From contig OX352765.1 of assembly GCA_947095585.1 (NCBI GenBank), positions 86,760,965-86,824,964 on the forward strand: a stretch of DNA of 64,000 nt, in the 5' to 3' direction. Positions 9,450 to 21,479 of the stretch are shown here, piece after piece. The stretch is from Nephrocerus scutellatus (Eukaryota > Arthropoda > Insecta > Diptera > Pipunculidae). The position numbers and the translations under genes are program-made. The notes below the pieces were generated by a model. The model did not search any database, had not been told where the DNA came from, and worked only from the letters and a program-made list of their open reading frames with translations. Positions within the stretch are counted from its first letter, which is position 1. The number at the start of each line of letters is the position of its first letter.

Positions 9450-10620
9450 AAAAATGGAAGGGACCTACAATTTAAGGCCGGATCCGAACGGCGAATTGAG
9501 AAGCTTTCTGTGACAAGATATTACTCTCGGAACGTTTTCGGAGTGTGTCTTCGATTTCGGTTGCCAGCTCATGAAGTGCTGTTTCTGTTGATTTTCCAGA
9601 AAGATATGCGTGTTGGCTGCGGTTAAATGGATTTGTTTGGAGTATTTTAGATTTTATAAAGTGACCTAAAATTTTCTTCATGGCTTTGAGAATAAAGGAT
9701 GTGCAGCTAAAAGGCCGGTAAGACCTTATATCCTCGGGCAATTTCTGCCATGGCTTTGGTAAGAAAATAACTCGTACGTCTCTCCAGCACCTTGGTACAT
9801 ATTCTAGGCTATAGCTGGTCTTACGAGTAGAGATTCTATTAGGTACAAGCCACGTTGTAAAAGTATGTGGTATATTCCGTCTCCTTCTGGGGATTTGTAT
9901 GGGCCGAAGAAATTTACTGCCCATCGAATTCCGTCTGCTTCCACGGGGGTAAGGTATAGGTTTATGTTATGGTCCTCGTTTTTGGGTTGGGGAAATTACT
10001 TTTTACTAAGCAGTCAAGAGTTTCTTGTCTGTTGGATGTCAATTCGCCGTTTGGTTTTTTGACTGATCCGAGTGGGTTTTTATGATCGAGGGAGAGAGCC
10101 TTGTGAAGCCGACGCGCTGTTGGTAGTTTGCCAATACTTTCACAAAATGCTCTCCAACTGATCCTTTTGCTGTTTCTTAGGGCAGCGTTATATCTGGTAA
10201 GTTCGATAGGCCGTCCAGTTGTTTTTCCGTTTGGCCTGGCTAAAAAGTTTTCTAACCTTCTTCTTCTTCTTTTGGCCCCGAGATCATGATTCCACCATGG
10301 AACATCTCTCATGCCTCTGAAGCAGACTGCGGGCAGCTTCTTTGGTAGGCAGTGCTGTCTAAATCTACAATCGATCTAGGTTAGGTTATATTGAAGTGTG
10401 TCTAGGAAGACTTCCCAGTTAATATGTTAAGGGGTTCTTATTTGAGATTGAACCCTGTGGGGGATTTCAATGTTGAAATTGCTATAGATGTGATCAGAGA
10501 ATGATGCCACCTTCATTACGTGCCAGTTCTGGATCGCACTGGCCGTTTCTGCATCTGACAAGGTAAGGTCTCCAGTACCAGGAGAGAATAATACTATTCA
10601 TGAGATTGACAATTTCGATA
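9450..10620 (-). mobile_element. R1/Jockey-like LINE, endonuclease end to RT start, degenerate
   Basis: On the minus strand, 10312 to 9962 encodes PWWNHDLGAKRRRRRLENFL and ISWRAFCESIGKLPTARRLH, the linker after the endonuclease. 9924 to 9472 encodes RT start motifs: CWRDVRVIFLPKPWQKLP, RSYRPFSCTSFILKAM and SQHAYLSGKSTETALHELA. The 10380-10600 part reads as an endonuclease end (SFSDHIYSNFNIEIPHRVQ). Frame breaks separate the blocks. It lies between the two gene copies. Confidence 0.75.
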
Positions 10621-10800
10621 CTTCGCGAATATAGGTAGGATTTTGAGAACACCAATTAGTTCTAGTAATTGCACAAATTACTTAAGTGATGAACAATAGA
10701 ATGACTCAAACGTTTTCTTTTTTCTACTGATAAGTATGAAATCTGTTCTATTCTGTATCTACACTCAAAAATATAGTCACATCCTGCAGTTATGGCATAA
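10621..10800. other. Unassigned AT-rich spacer
   Basis: I see no coding signal or recognisable repeat between the minus-strand LINE and the plus-strand RT fragment. Confidence 0.4.
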
Positions 10801-11165
10801 GTTCGCTTGTGATCAAGAAATTTGGTTACAATTTATGTTTTCCATTTGTCCATATCTTTCATAACAGTTTCATTCCGGGTCAATTTCCACCAGCTCTTAA
10901 AAACGCTATAGTAAACCCATTGTTTAAAGGCGATGCCAATTTGATTTCTAACTATCGACCTATATCATTGCTATCTGTTTTTTTTGGAAAATTCTAGAGA
11001 AGTGTGTTAAAGCTTGTGTTCTGTCTTACTTAGATAAAATAAATGTTATTTCTAAACATCAGTATGGAGTTCCAGAAGGACTGAATACCAAAAATGCATT
11101 AATGGAATTACTCACTACTCAGCACTATCAGCACAGTAGGGCGAATAACACAGAAATGCATGTGG
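10801..11165 (+). mobile_element. CR1/Jockey-like LINE reverse transcriptase fragment
   Basis: The plus strand reads FVHIFHNSFIPGQFPPALK, NAIVNPLFKGDANLISNYRP and ISLLSVF. After frame shifts come LEKCVKACVLSYLDKINV and SKHQYGVPEGL. These are RT domain 1-2 motifs of CR1/Jockey-type LINEs. It is truncated at both ends. Confidence 0.75.
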
Positions 11166-12975
11166 CCGTAACTATCTCTGACTGGTGGAAGTGCGATCAA
11201 ACCTGGTAATTTTCCTCCTAATACAGGAAAAGCGAAATGATCGGGCTAGTCCCTTCAAAGTAAGGTAAGCGCGAGGCCAATTATATCGCCCGTAAAAAAA
11301 CCATATTACGGAACCCCAATTCAGCTTTGGATACACTGAGGAACGACGACGACGACGGCAACGAAAACAGCTAAACGATTTAAGAATTTTCTCATGAAAC
11401 GTACGCTCACTGTATAGAGCGCAAGCTGCACAGCAACTAGCCGATACCGTGTCCAAATATAATTCTGACATAACAGCAATTCCGGTGATGCGGTAGACGG
11501 GGATTGGTGTTTTACAAATATCAGAACATGACATATATTACAGCTGTCATGCAAGACAACATGTGCTCGGGGTGGGTTTTCTAGCCAGCAAAAGAATGAA
11601 ACCCACCCTAATCGGTTTTAAAGCAGTAAATGCACGGCTATGCACCATTCGCGTGCGGGGAAAATTTAAAAACATAAGTTTCATAAATGTTCACGCACCT
11701 ACAGAGGATTCCCCAGATGATGAATAAGACAAATTCTTTGAATCATTCGCCTGCCCTCAGTATGATGTAAAAATCATTCTGGGGGATATGAATGCTAAAA
11801 TAGGTAGGGAGCTAGTATTCAGGCAGTACATTGGCACCCATAGCTTACACGAAAACACTAATGACAATGGACAACGAGTCATAGAGATGGCAGCAAGTAA
11901 TAATTTCGGGTACAAGGTTTGCGCGTAAAAATATCCAGAAAGCCACCTGGGTATCTCCTGATGGATCCACTCGCAATCAGATAAACCAAGTACTGATAGA
12001 CAGCCGCCATGTACCGAGAGGCAACGTCGACTTGGACCACTATCTTGCTGGTATGGTGCTCCGAGCGCGGATTGCATCATCACGAAAAACTGCATCCGCG
12101 AATCAGATTCGAGTCAAGCCGGCTGCCCTTCGCAATGAAGAGACCAGAAACAACTACGGTCAAGCGATAGGACACGCCATAAATGCAGTGAGAGTAAGTC
12201 CTGGGGCTGAGATGTTAGGCGTAGAAGAGAAATGGACACGCCTTAAAAATACTGTCATTAGAACTGCTGACTCCATCTTAGGCAGTATTCGTAGAGATCG
12301 GAACGACTGGTTCGATGACGAATGTAAGCTAACGACTAAACGTAAGAATATTGCGTACCGAGCAATGCAACAATGTTGCAAGTTGCTCAATGGCCAGCTA
12401 ACTTTGAAATTGGAGACTCCACCAATTAATGAAGACCACACTATGCTGCCGCCACCAAGCATAGACGAAGTTTGCGGAGCGATAAATTGGCTCAAAAATA
12501 ATAATGCCCCCTGATCTGGTAGTATTTCAGCGATACTGATTTAAACAAGAGGCCCCGCAATACACCAAACAATTCATGAACTAATAGTACAAGTATGGGA
12601 GGAGCGATGCCAGAAAACTGGCGAAGAGCCATCATGTGACCCATATATAAGAAAGGAGATATCACAACCTGCAGCAATTATCGTTGTATAGCGTTTTTGA
12701 GTACCGCGTATAAGATTTTTTCCTCTATCCTTCAAGACAGGATAGCCCCATACACTAAAGTCATCGTTAGTCCATACCAGTGTGGCTTCATGGAACACGA
12801 AAGCAAGGCCGGCCAAGCCTACGCTGGATGGATAGCTTAGTCCAGGACGCCTAGAGTTTAGGGATGCCAAACTGGATGACATCGGCTCGAAATTTGGACC
12901 GGTGGAGTGACTTTTTGCGAGAGGCCAGGACCGGACCCCGGCTGTAGAGCCAAATATGATGATGATGATGATATT
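11166..12975 (+). mobile_element. RTE-like LINE, endonuclease to 3' tail with internal deletion
   Basis: The endonuclease domain is readable on the plus strand: RTLTLYRAQAAQQLADTVSK, then KNISFINVHAPTEDSPDD, then VKIILGDMNAKIGRE and SPDGSTRNQI. An RT start follows (YKKGDITTCSNYRCIAFLST near 12640, then SPYQCGFM). The RT core is missing: at about 12840 the sequence jumps to the 3' end (GCCAAACTGGATGACATCGG) and closes with a GAT/TGA tail at 12955-12972. Several frame breaks make it inactive. A related minus copy is at 51290-52970. Confidence 0.8.
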
Positions 12976-13109
12976 TCACTTCGACATATAAAATTTGAGT
13001 TCTTCACCCAAGTACTTTGTAATAAAATGGAAAATTATCAAGATACAAATAATTCGAGATGATAAAGCAGGCAAATCGAGCAGGGAACTTCGATATTCCT
13101 TAATTCGAT

Positions 13110-13400
13110 GAATGGGCATGAGACATATTATTTGTGACTCCATGGGTTCAAAAATTGGTACCATAAGACCATTCATCCCACTGGATTATTTTATGTGGGG
13201 ATACGACAAGTCATTGGCCTTTGCCGATAAACCAACAACGATTGCCGCTTCGGAAGCCAACATAGAGCTCGTTCTTCGTGAGAGACGACCCTAAATGATT
13301 GAAAAAGTAATCGAAATTGGATCTCAAGAATGGCCTTCGTGATACGTACGATGTCAAGCTTTTTAAGAAACATCCATCAGTTACTCGCGAAGACGTGAAA
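13110..13400 (+). mobile_element. Mariner-like transposase C-terminal fragment
   Basis: Plus-strand text PLDYFMWGYDKSLAFADKPT, then ASEANIELVLRE, then KVIEIGS matches the C-terminal end of mariner-type transposases (PLDFFLWGY..DKP). Only the last part of the enzyme is present and frames shift. It abuts the left edge of duplication unit B. Confidence 0.7.
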
Positions 13401-14040
13401 GGAAGAAAGGAAACTTTGAGAACTGCGTGAGCAATAACTGCATTGTTTCTCGTGGTAAGACTGTCTCGTTGAAACCAAATGCCAGCAAATAAATCAGTAA
13501 ACTCATGGCAAACATAATTTGTTATCACATCGCTATAAGGTTCACCTTAACTATTACCATAAGCATTGTCACAAGAGTACGACAGACGTGATCAAGTCCC
13601 TTGCTGCACCTTCAGTATCACCCTAACAACACTGGCACGTGTCAAAAATATTCTTTCACCATATCTTTCTTCACTTAAACATACAAAAATTGTTTTTCTG
13701 GTTGTTTCTAGCGGGATATATCTACACCCATTCAATTAAACAGACAACAATACGTCTAACTCGGGTCAGATTATGGTCGTTATCATTAACACAATACGCG
13801 CTTCGCCAAGATAAGATGAGCCCTCAATTTGCTTGACAAATTTTTGTTGCAAAATAAGAAGAAAACTTTCCACGCATAGCTCTTCTGCCTACAATAAATT
13901 AGTTTTAATTCTTCTGACACCCAAAACCAAATGTTTGTTGTTACATATTCATATGCATATATGGCAAAAAGTTAAAATTCTCATAGCGCCTAATCCAAAA
14001 ATATTATCACTGTTCAAATAGAAGTCAACTATTTTTTTAT

Positions 14041-14077
14041 TATAAAAGCCAGCCATATCTGGCAACGACTTTAGTTT
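14041..14077 (+). promoter_or_regulatory. Core promoter of gene 2
   Basis: TATAAAA at 14041-14047 is followed 32 bp later by initiator-like TTAGTTTT (A at 14073). Exon 1 ATG follows at 14171. The copy in front of gene 1 carries a mutated box. Confidence 0.7.
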
Positions 14078-14170
14078 TATCCGAAATTCATCTCTGGGTG
14101 TTAAGTTAATATACAAGTTAATTGTGGGCAGGAATTTTAAGTTTTTCTAATCAAGAAAAACTGCTGGAAT

Positions 14171-14198
14171 ATGGAACACAAAGCGGCTGGGTACCTGA
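14171..14198 (+). CDS. Gene 2 exon 1 (start codon and N-terminus)
   Basis: ATG opens MEHKAAGYL plus one base (A), then donor GTAAGT at 14199. Joining to the acceptor at 22351 gives Lys and the core LLLCAAQLIIFFLNG. It differs from gene 1 exon 1 by two amino acids, both within a conserved frame. Intron length is about 8.2 kb, longer than in gene 1 because of nested transposons. Confidence 0.75.
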
Positions 14199-14392
14199 GT
14201 AAGTTCTTTAAGTTTTTTTTTCACACGACCATAGACGAAAGTGACTGATTCCTACGCTATAACCTACTTTGGAGAGTAGGCGTTATCCGCAGTAGCTTGT
14301 TAACATAGAACGTCCACTTTATTCGCTCGTTATATAATATACTATATATTTGATTTTTTTATTTAAAAAGTTTATGTTAAAAATGGGTAACC

Positions 14393-14811
14393 GGACTATT
14401 CCACTAGCACAATTCCACTAGACACAATTCCACTGGATACAATTCCACTTGGCACAATTCCCCTGGGGAATAATTTAACTTGCATTATAACTTGTATAGT
14501 TACACGGAAACGCAAATACAGGCATTAATATTTTATTTGCATAGGCATGGTTTTAATTGTACATTATCGTTAATCGTTGTTTATATATGACATTCGTATT
14601 CTTTCTTTAGGTAACTTGTAAAGTTTAACTTTTCTTATCATTAAACGAATTAAACTTTCATAATTTAACTTTTTAGATAAATCATGCGCGCGATTACCAC
14701 CCTAAATGCGTTTGACAATCAAAAAAATTAAATTCTACAAGTTGAATTGTGCGAGTGGAATTGTGTCCATTGAAATTGTGTCTAGTGGAATTGTGCTAGT
14801 GGAATAGCCCT
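14393..14811. mobile_element. Foldback-like MITE, copy 2 (fuller left arm)
   Basis: The left arm reads GGACTATTCCACTAG plus four 15-bp units (CACAATTCCACTAGA, CACAATTCCACTGGA, then two variants). The right arm (about 14742-14811) is the inverted complement with about four units. The interior matches copy 1 closely. It is the best copy for defining the family. Confidence 0.8.
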
Positions 14812-14867
14812 AGAATCTAAAAAGGATTCCCGTTAAAAAGTTAAGCGAAAAGTCTTTACTACTTTTC

Positions 14868-15265
14868 TTAAATCTGCTGGGCCGAACGTTGGCGACATTG
14901 CCACTGCGCAGGCTTTTCTATTTCTCTTATTCTTCTGGAGTCGTCCCAAAGAATTGGAAAGCAGCGTTTATCCAGCCTGTTCCTAAAAAAGGCGATCCGT
15001 CATCTCTTTCCTCGTACCGACCAAACTCATGGAAACGCTGATCAATCGTAAACGTATGCAAAAACTTGAATCATGTGAAATCCTTAGCGAACAGCAGTAC
15101 GTTTTTCGTAGGCAACGTTCTACAGGTGACTTAATGGCATAACTTACTGAAAAGTGGAACCAGTCTATTCACAGATTTGGTGAAAGCAAAGCTGTTGCAC
15201 TCGATATTTCCAAGGCAATTGAGAGAGTCTAGCATAAAGCTCTTTTGCGGAAAGTGAAAGTGATA
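14868..15265 (+). mobile_element. LINE family X RT fragment (counterpart of 2050-2412)
   Basis: Plus-strand blocks KLMETLINRKRMQKLES, then ESCEILSEQQYVFRRQRSTG, then SIHRFGESKAVALDISKAI and HKALLRKV. It extends further 3' than the copy in unit A and has its own stop codons. Confidence 0.75.
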
Positions 15266-15640
15266 CACGGTATAATTAAAATCACGCCAACGCAAATAAA
15301 AACTTAATGCGTGTATTTCTGTATTTGCGTTTCCGTGTAACTATACAAGTTAAATTGTGCAAGTTGAATTGTGTCCAGTGGAATTGTGTCTAGTGGAATC
15401 GGCCGGTTACCATTCTGCGCCACGTATTTCTCGGACGACCCGTTAACTACCATCCTGAGATAACGGATTCCACTGCATTGTGTAGTTTGCTATGGAACTG
15501 TCGCCTTTTCGGAGTGTATTACCAATCCACTGCCACTTCAGTCGTTGGATGGTTGTGCCTATTGGTTCCTGACCCGTTCTCTGGTAAAGATGTTTGTTAG
15601 AGATACGGTTAGGACAGAAAACCCTTAAGATTCCTTAGGC
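15266..15640. mobile_element. Truncated inverted foldback-like MITE piece and unassigned sequence, unit B only
   Basis: 15297-15402 read on the minus strand matches one arm and inner flank of the foldback-like MITE (15-bp units, then CTTGTATAGTTACACGGAAA). Only one arm is present. The rest, to 15640, is absent from unit A and I do not recognise it. Confidence 0.6.
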
Positions 15641-15894
15641 AACTATTTACCAACGTTTGTTATCTCTTTGTGATAGTAGCGGTCACCTTCCAAGTGCTGC
15701 ACCCATACAACAGCACAGATTCAACATTTGAACGGAACAGTCGCAGCTTGGTGTTTAGGCTGATCGCATTGCTACGCCATATCATGGACTTTTTCATCTG
15801 TTGGAATTTGGATAATGGAATGAAAAAAGGAAAAAACAAAGAAAAGTCGAAAAATTCGGACAAACAGAAAAATTCATAAATTTTTTATGCACAT

Positions 15895-17460
15895 AACTGA
15901 CGATAGGAACGACGACACATTTGGTTGATTATTTTTTTTATTTTGTTCGTTACGCTCCCGGAGATATTTTAAGCAAAAAAAAAAACTCGGAAAAATTCCA
16001 AAAGGGAGTAGAAAAACCTATCTGGAAAACGATAAATTGGATTTTTTTGAGGAAATAACTCAATTGAATGTTTTCGGTAAAATGAAAAATCTGGAAAAAC
16101 ATATTCCAGCCTAAATTAAAATAAAACTAAATTTGTTCTTACTTTTGTGTTGATTCTCGATTTGTCCAAGAAAAGTCGTTATTTCATTTTTATTCTAATA
16201 GATTCCAATAGTTGGCGCTATGTGCGCAAATGTCGGTTGACAGCTTATCCACGGTTCACGGTCTTTCTTTTGCGGTCTGTAAACGCATCTCAATTATTCT
16301 GACCGACATGCCAATAAACTTTAAGCACAGCACGTATTCGCACATACGTACGAGTAGCTCAGCTGAGCAGTGTTTGTGTAAGGACGACAAGCAGTACTCA
16401 TATATATTACACCTTTACCGACCCCCTAAAATGAGTCCTAAAAGACCCTTAAAACAGCGCCAAACGACCCTCGAAAGACTACCCACAAGACCAAAAAAAG
16501 ACCTAAAAAAAATCCCGCAATATAAACCCCAAAAGACACCCAAAAGCCCCTACCGAATTTTATACAAATCGGTCGAGAAATGTTTTAGTTCCCAAAATTC
16601 CAGAACGGAATGACCACATCGCACAATTTCCAAAGGAACAGCTCTTATATTCGCATATTAGTCCTACATCCCGAATTTCATAAATATCGGTTGAAAAGTG
16701 GCTTAGTTCCCGAAATTCCAGAAATGGTTTATTTCCTGAGATATCAGTCCCTAATAACTTGATCCCAGAATTTCCATAGGAACAAGTCTTTTAGTCGCAT
16801 CTTAGTTCTACATACCGAATTTCATAAAAATCGCTTAAGAAATTACTTAGTTACAAGAATTCATAAATGTAACCCAAAATCGTAACACGAAATGATTTTT
16901 GATACCGTACTACATTTTCTCCTCACTGCCGATAAAGTAGTTTCACTTACAAAAACAGTGCGTGTAACTTTTATGGGCATTTGTTTCTGATGTTGTTGGC
17001 AAAAAGACCACTAAAAGACACCAAAACTTCATCAAAAGACCATAAAAAGATTCCAAAAACCCCCAAAAAATCATAAAAAAAACCTCCGAAAGACCCTCAA
17101 AAGAATCACAAAAGACCCTCCAAAAGACCTGCAAAAGCCCTCAAAAGACACCCCAAAAAAATAATTAAAGGCCACCAAAAAATCATTAAAGACCACCAAA
17201 AGATCATCAAAAGACCCTTAAAGGACCCCCAAAAAATCTTTAAAAGACTTCCTCAAAGACCCACAACGGACCCTCAAAGACCTCCAAAAGACCACATAAG
17301 ACGCTCTAAAGGCCCCAAAAAGACCCTCAAAAGATTCCCTCAAAGACCCTCCAAAGACCCCTTTGATGTAACATTTCAAAAGCTTTTCACAAAATCACAA
17401 ATCGATCACAGACAAATTTATTGAAAGTGGGAGAGGACAACGTCTGTTGGGTCAGCTAGT
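15895..17460 (+). mobile_element. Helitron-like remnant in gene 2 intron, with AAAAGACC arrays
   Basis: The start matches the 2650 region (GATAGGAACGACGACACATT, then TTCGTTACGCTCCCGGAGAT). The helicase part is cut at about 16423. Then come an AAAAGACC-type array (16430-16540), family E units in minus orientation (16550-16880), a second long array (about 16995-17365), and the conserved tail ending CTAG at 17456-17459. It is non-coding. Confidence 0.6.
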
Positions 17461-18403
17461 CTATCTATAGAATTTTTTTTCTTATATAACCCTAGTCCAA
17501 GTGACTGACACTGCGACGTAAAAGATCAATAGGGCATCAATTGTCTAAGAGACATACAACTTTTCTAATGAACGAATGACAGAATGTCCTTAGTAGCAGA
17601 GTTTGATCAGTTGTTTGGATTGCCTTAGCCCCGGGGTATTTTCCCATTGAGCCAGGCGAAGTTTGCCTTCCCAACAGTTAATCAGTTTTTTGCGGCACTC
17701 CAGCTGACGCCACAAAATGGTTCAGGTCCTATGGACTCAGATTCCGAACCAACCCTAGCCAGTTCATCTGCAGTTTCGTTGCCTGCAATTCCTCGATGAC
17801 TTGGCATACAACCGAGCTTAACCCTGTCGTGTCTGGCCAGAGATTGCAGTGCGTCGTAGCAGCTTTTAACTGTTAACGAGTCCATTAAATTGGACGACAG
17901 AGCTTCGAGTGCTGCCTGACTATCTGTATAGATTATATTATATATAACGCCTTTACTAAGGTTTATCCTAGCGCAGATCTCTATGGCATGGAGTTCAGCC
18001 TGGAAGACCGTGGGACTTACTTCCATTGGTATCGATACCTTTGTATTGGGTCTGAAGACGCCAGCACTAACTCCAGATTCTATCTTCGATCCATCAGTGA
18101 ACTAAACCAGACCATTAGCGTCTAGTGCCGGAACACCATTAGACCAGCTTTCACGGTCTAAGATTTCTACCTCAAATAATCTGCCGAAATAGTGCTCCCT
18201 GACCATAAAGTCGGATATTGTGCAGAACCTGTCTCTTTCGGAAATTGAGTTGAGAATTCTCAGGTGTTCCAAATGGTCGCCTGGTTTATACTTATATTCT
18301 AGTTGCAGCTTTATAGCGCATCTAGCGGCCGTCTTCCTAATGAAGATTTGCAGCGGCGAAAGCCATACGATAGCTTCTAATGCTGTCGTAGGGCAGGTAC
18401 CAG
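17461..18403 (-). mobile_element. LINE 3' part with RNase H domain, interrupted
   Basis: Minus-strand 18026 to 17682 encodes an RNase H domain: TVFQAELHAIEICARINLSK, then IIYTDSQAALEAL and PSHRGIAGNETADELARVG. This is the domain found after RT in I/Loa-type LINEs. Further upstream on the minus strand there are LINE linker remnants. The element continues at 19393 beyond an inserted mariner. 17461-17640 has no clear assignment. Confidence 0.75.
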
Positions 18404-19392
18404 GGTGTTACCAAAACAAAACGCCACAGAATTTTTATTTTTTGATGAACTTTATTGAATCAAATTAAAAATTGTTCACAAATATTTAGATTTTTGAATT
18501 GCATTAGCAGTTTTTGATTTGGCCACCCTTAGCCGCGATGATGGCCTTCAAACGGCCTACAAAGCTATTGCATGCAGCACTGCGGTATTTTGGCCCATTG
18601 GCCCGGCGAAGCGCTTGCTTGAGATAATCGACACTTTGGTATTTTTTTGTCCAAACTTTGCTCTTCAAAATACCCTAAACCGAGAAATCTAGCGGATTTG
18701 CATCCGGTGAATTTGATGGCCATTGGGCAGTGGAAATGAACCGCGAAACGTTGTTTCTCAGCCAATCTTGGTTTCGAGTGGCAATCCATTGGTTCAAATT
18801 TTCAGTAGAACGGCCGGACAAAAAAAATCCGGTCGTTTTGCTTGTTCACATAGTGCTCAATAACGAACGGTGACTTATCGGAGAAAACCAAATTCGGCAA
18901 AACGCCACTTTCGTGCAAGCGTAACAACTCCTTTGCTCTTTCCACTCTAACTTTTTTTTAGCATCGGTGAGACCATGCGTTTTTTGGAATTTCAAGGCTT
19001 TAGTCCAAGATGATCTTTCAATATGTGCTGCATCCGTTCGAGCGAAATGTTCGCCTCACGAGCCATTTTTCTGCCACTACGGCGCGGATTCCGAGCCGAT
19101 TTGGCCTTCACCTTCCGAATGATATCCGGCGATGTTGCAGTGCGTTTCGGTCCACCACCATGGCGTTTTGCAAAGCTGCCAGTATTTTATGGTGCGATAC
19201 ACAAACATTTTATTCACATGCAGATCTTTTAACTGGTTAACAATTTGCGGCTGTGGTTTTCCAGCCAAAAATAGGGCAATCACACTATTACGTTTGAATT
19301 CCATTGCAGATAACTTTTTTCTGGATATTTCCCATTTAATTGCTTTTGTACGCTTGTAAACAATGGATTGACGGTCTGAAGTTGGTAACACT
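18404..19392 (-). mobile_element. Mariner/Tc1-type element inserted in the LINE, defective
   Basis: Minus-strand blocks in order: MEFKRNSVIALFLAGKPQ and NQLKDLHVNKMFVYRTIKYW (N-terminal helix-turn-helix). Then, with frame shifts, FSDKSPFVIEHYVNKQN, NDVSRFISTAQWPSNSP-like text, and PLDFSVWGILKSKVW. The second catalytic Asp region is deleted near 18810. The ends carry similar GTGTTACCAA motifs in inverse orientation. It splits a LINE between 18403 and 19393. Confidence 0.7.
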
Positions 19393-19620
19393 TCGTGTCA
19401 GTCACCCGGTAGCCAGGCGATTCTTTGAAGCTTCTGAAGCTCGTTTGCCGTTGTCCGTTCAAGCACCTTGGGCCACCAAACTATGGCCGCGTACGTGATT
19501 ATGGGCGTCACCATCATTGTATACATCCAGTGTATTACCTTAGGATTGAGACCCCAAGTTCTGCCGGAAAGTCGGTAAAGCCGTAAAAAAAACTTTATTT
19601 TTTTTAAATAAAAAATTTTT
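19393..19620 (-). mobile_element. LINE RT thumb fragment, upstream part of the interrupted LINE
   Basis: Minus strand reads LNPKVIHWMYTMMVTPIITY, then AAIVWWPKVLERTTANELQK and LQRIAWL. This is the thumb segment that normally precedes RNase H. The gene continues at 18403 after the mariner. Confidence 0.7.
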
Positions 19621-20788
19621 TTTTTTTAATTTTATTTTTTAAAAAGAACGCGTCACCCGGGTCACACGCGCCTCACGCGACATGCGCCACACGCCTCACA
19701 ATTGTTTTTAAACTAGTTACATTAAATCCTGACTGGTACGTGTAGAAGCCGAGATATACGAGTTCCTACCAAAAACGTTCCACTAATATACACACACGAG
19801 CTAATGTATTCTGCTATGCGACTGACTATACACACCCGTGTATGTAATTTTAGTTGTAATTCAGTCTAAAGACTCTAAAGTATGCAACGTTAAATGTAGG
19901 TCATTCAGTCAAAAGCGATTTCTCAAATAGACTGAAAAACTACATTTCACTTTGTCAACGTTTAGGTTAAAAAAAATGGATAGCGATGCGTAGATTGAGT
20001 ATTTTTTTCATTTGTCTCAGGGGTAATAACCCCTATGAATGAAAAAATTACGCCATCGCAGGCCGAGCGCTAACCAATTGTTTTAAAACAAGTCCCATCA
20101 AATTTACGCTGGTAGGAGCCAAGATATACGACACGACAAACAAACGTATAAACGTACATCCGTACATCCGTACAAATGTACACATGTTTGCTGAAAAATT
20201 GTCATGTCCTCTGAATATAAGCTTCGCCCTTCGGGCTCGCAATAAATAAAAATGAAATGCTGTTCGTTGGTAATCGCATCACTTGAGAAAGGCTGGGCCG
20301 ATTTGGCTCATTTTGATTTTAAAATGTTTGTCAAGGGGTTCGTATGGGAAAAAATTTAGAAAAGTGTCGATGTGTCAATTCTATAGTTTTCTGGGTGGCT
20401 GTGTTAATCAATTGATGTTGGGTGGTCAGTGGGCGTGAGGTCAGTTGAATTGCCGGCAGCCGGGAAACGCCGAGTATAATAACAATATTTAAAAGTGACT
20501 TTATCCATCCACATCGATCAACTGTGCGCTACCCCACACATTTACATAGTGGTTTGTAATTTGGACCGGACCTGATTTTCAAATTGATATTCTTTGTTTG
20601 ATTTCGCTAAGTTACGAGTACTCGTAGAATTATCTTTCGAATCACGGCAATACAGTACACGCCATTCACACAGTAAGCTTGTGAGCTGTTTGCGGTTTGT
20701 GAATTTTTTGTTGAAATTTTTACTGCGATAACGACATCATTGTGTTTCAGCATTAAAATCTATTTGGTCATGTGAAAAATACCGTACT
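19621..20788. repeat. Intronic dispersed repeats and unassigned sequence, unit B
   Basis: Contains poly(A/T), a CG-rich patch (19655-19700), and two related repeats at 19700-19770 and 20025-20190; the latter is shared with 3895-4060. A GCCCTTCGGGC palindrome lies at about 20226. 20240-20788 shows no coding signal that I recognise. Confidence 0.45.
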
Positions 20789-21110
20789 TTACTCTGGGGA
20801 CCACGCCTGACTAGCGTACTCGAGGAGGGGTCGGACATATGTGATGTAGAGGGAACTGGTTACGTAAGGGATGGAAAATTCTTTGGACCACCGTTTGACA
20901 AAGCAAAGTGATGAGTGGGCTTTAAGAAATATTTCATCAATATGAGAACGGAAGTTTAGTTCCCAGTCGCACAATATGCCGAGGTCACGAAAATATTGCA
21001 CACGGGATATGGGTTGATCGTGGTGAAGGCAATGTCTGGGAGGGGCTTGTTGCACTGCAGAGTGCCTATCGTACGTCAATTCAAGGTTCTTACTCGCAAC
21101 ATAACGTTCA
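20789..21110 (-). mobile_element. LINE RT C-terminal fragment
   Basis: Minus strand encodes RVQYFRDLGILCDWELNFRS, then AHSSLCFVKRWSKEF and TYVRPLLEYASQAWSP, the typical C-terminal end of Jockey/CR1-type RTs. It is absent from unit A and truncated at both ends. Confidence 0.75.
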
Positions 21111-21224
21111 CTTTACTAGCTCGACATATAATATAATTATATACTTTAATCTAGTGAAGAATGTTATAGCGAAAACGCCCACAATAGATGAGATAACATC
21201 ATTATGGCACGACTTCAAGAGAAA

Positions 21225-21470
21225 AGTCTTTTTACATTTTTTGTTTCCTTCTCTGTGGCATATGTGTCTGTCGGTGGCTGACTAGCTGGTTGGCTGGATG
21301 GCGGGTTGGATACCTGGCTGGCTGGTGGAATCTTGCGATCAATTTTTAACCCATTCTTAAAGCCCGATTTTATTCAAACTTTGTACACATGTGTATCTTC
21401 GGTGACAATACTTGGTGAGGAGAGAATTTAGCACGGCTGCAAAAATAATTTTATGTTGCGATTTTGTGTT
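21225..21470 (-). repeat. Dispersed family D repeat, copy 2
   Basis: Counterpart of 4455-4680. Minus-strand order is ACAC-rich ~120-bp unit part, GATTCCACCAGCCAGCC and GAGAAGGAAAC. Shared with unit A. Confidence 0.65.
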
Positions 21471-21479
21471 ACATTTTTG

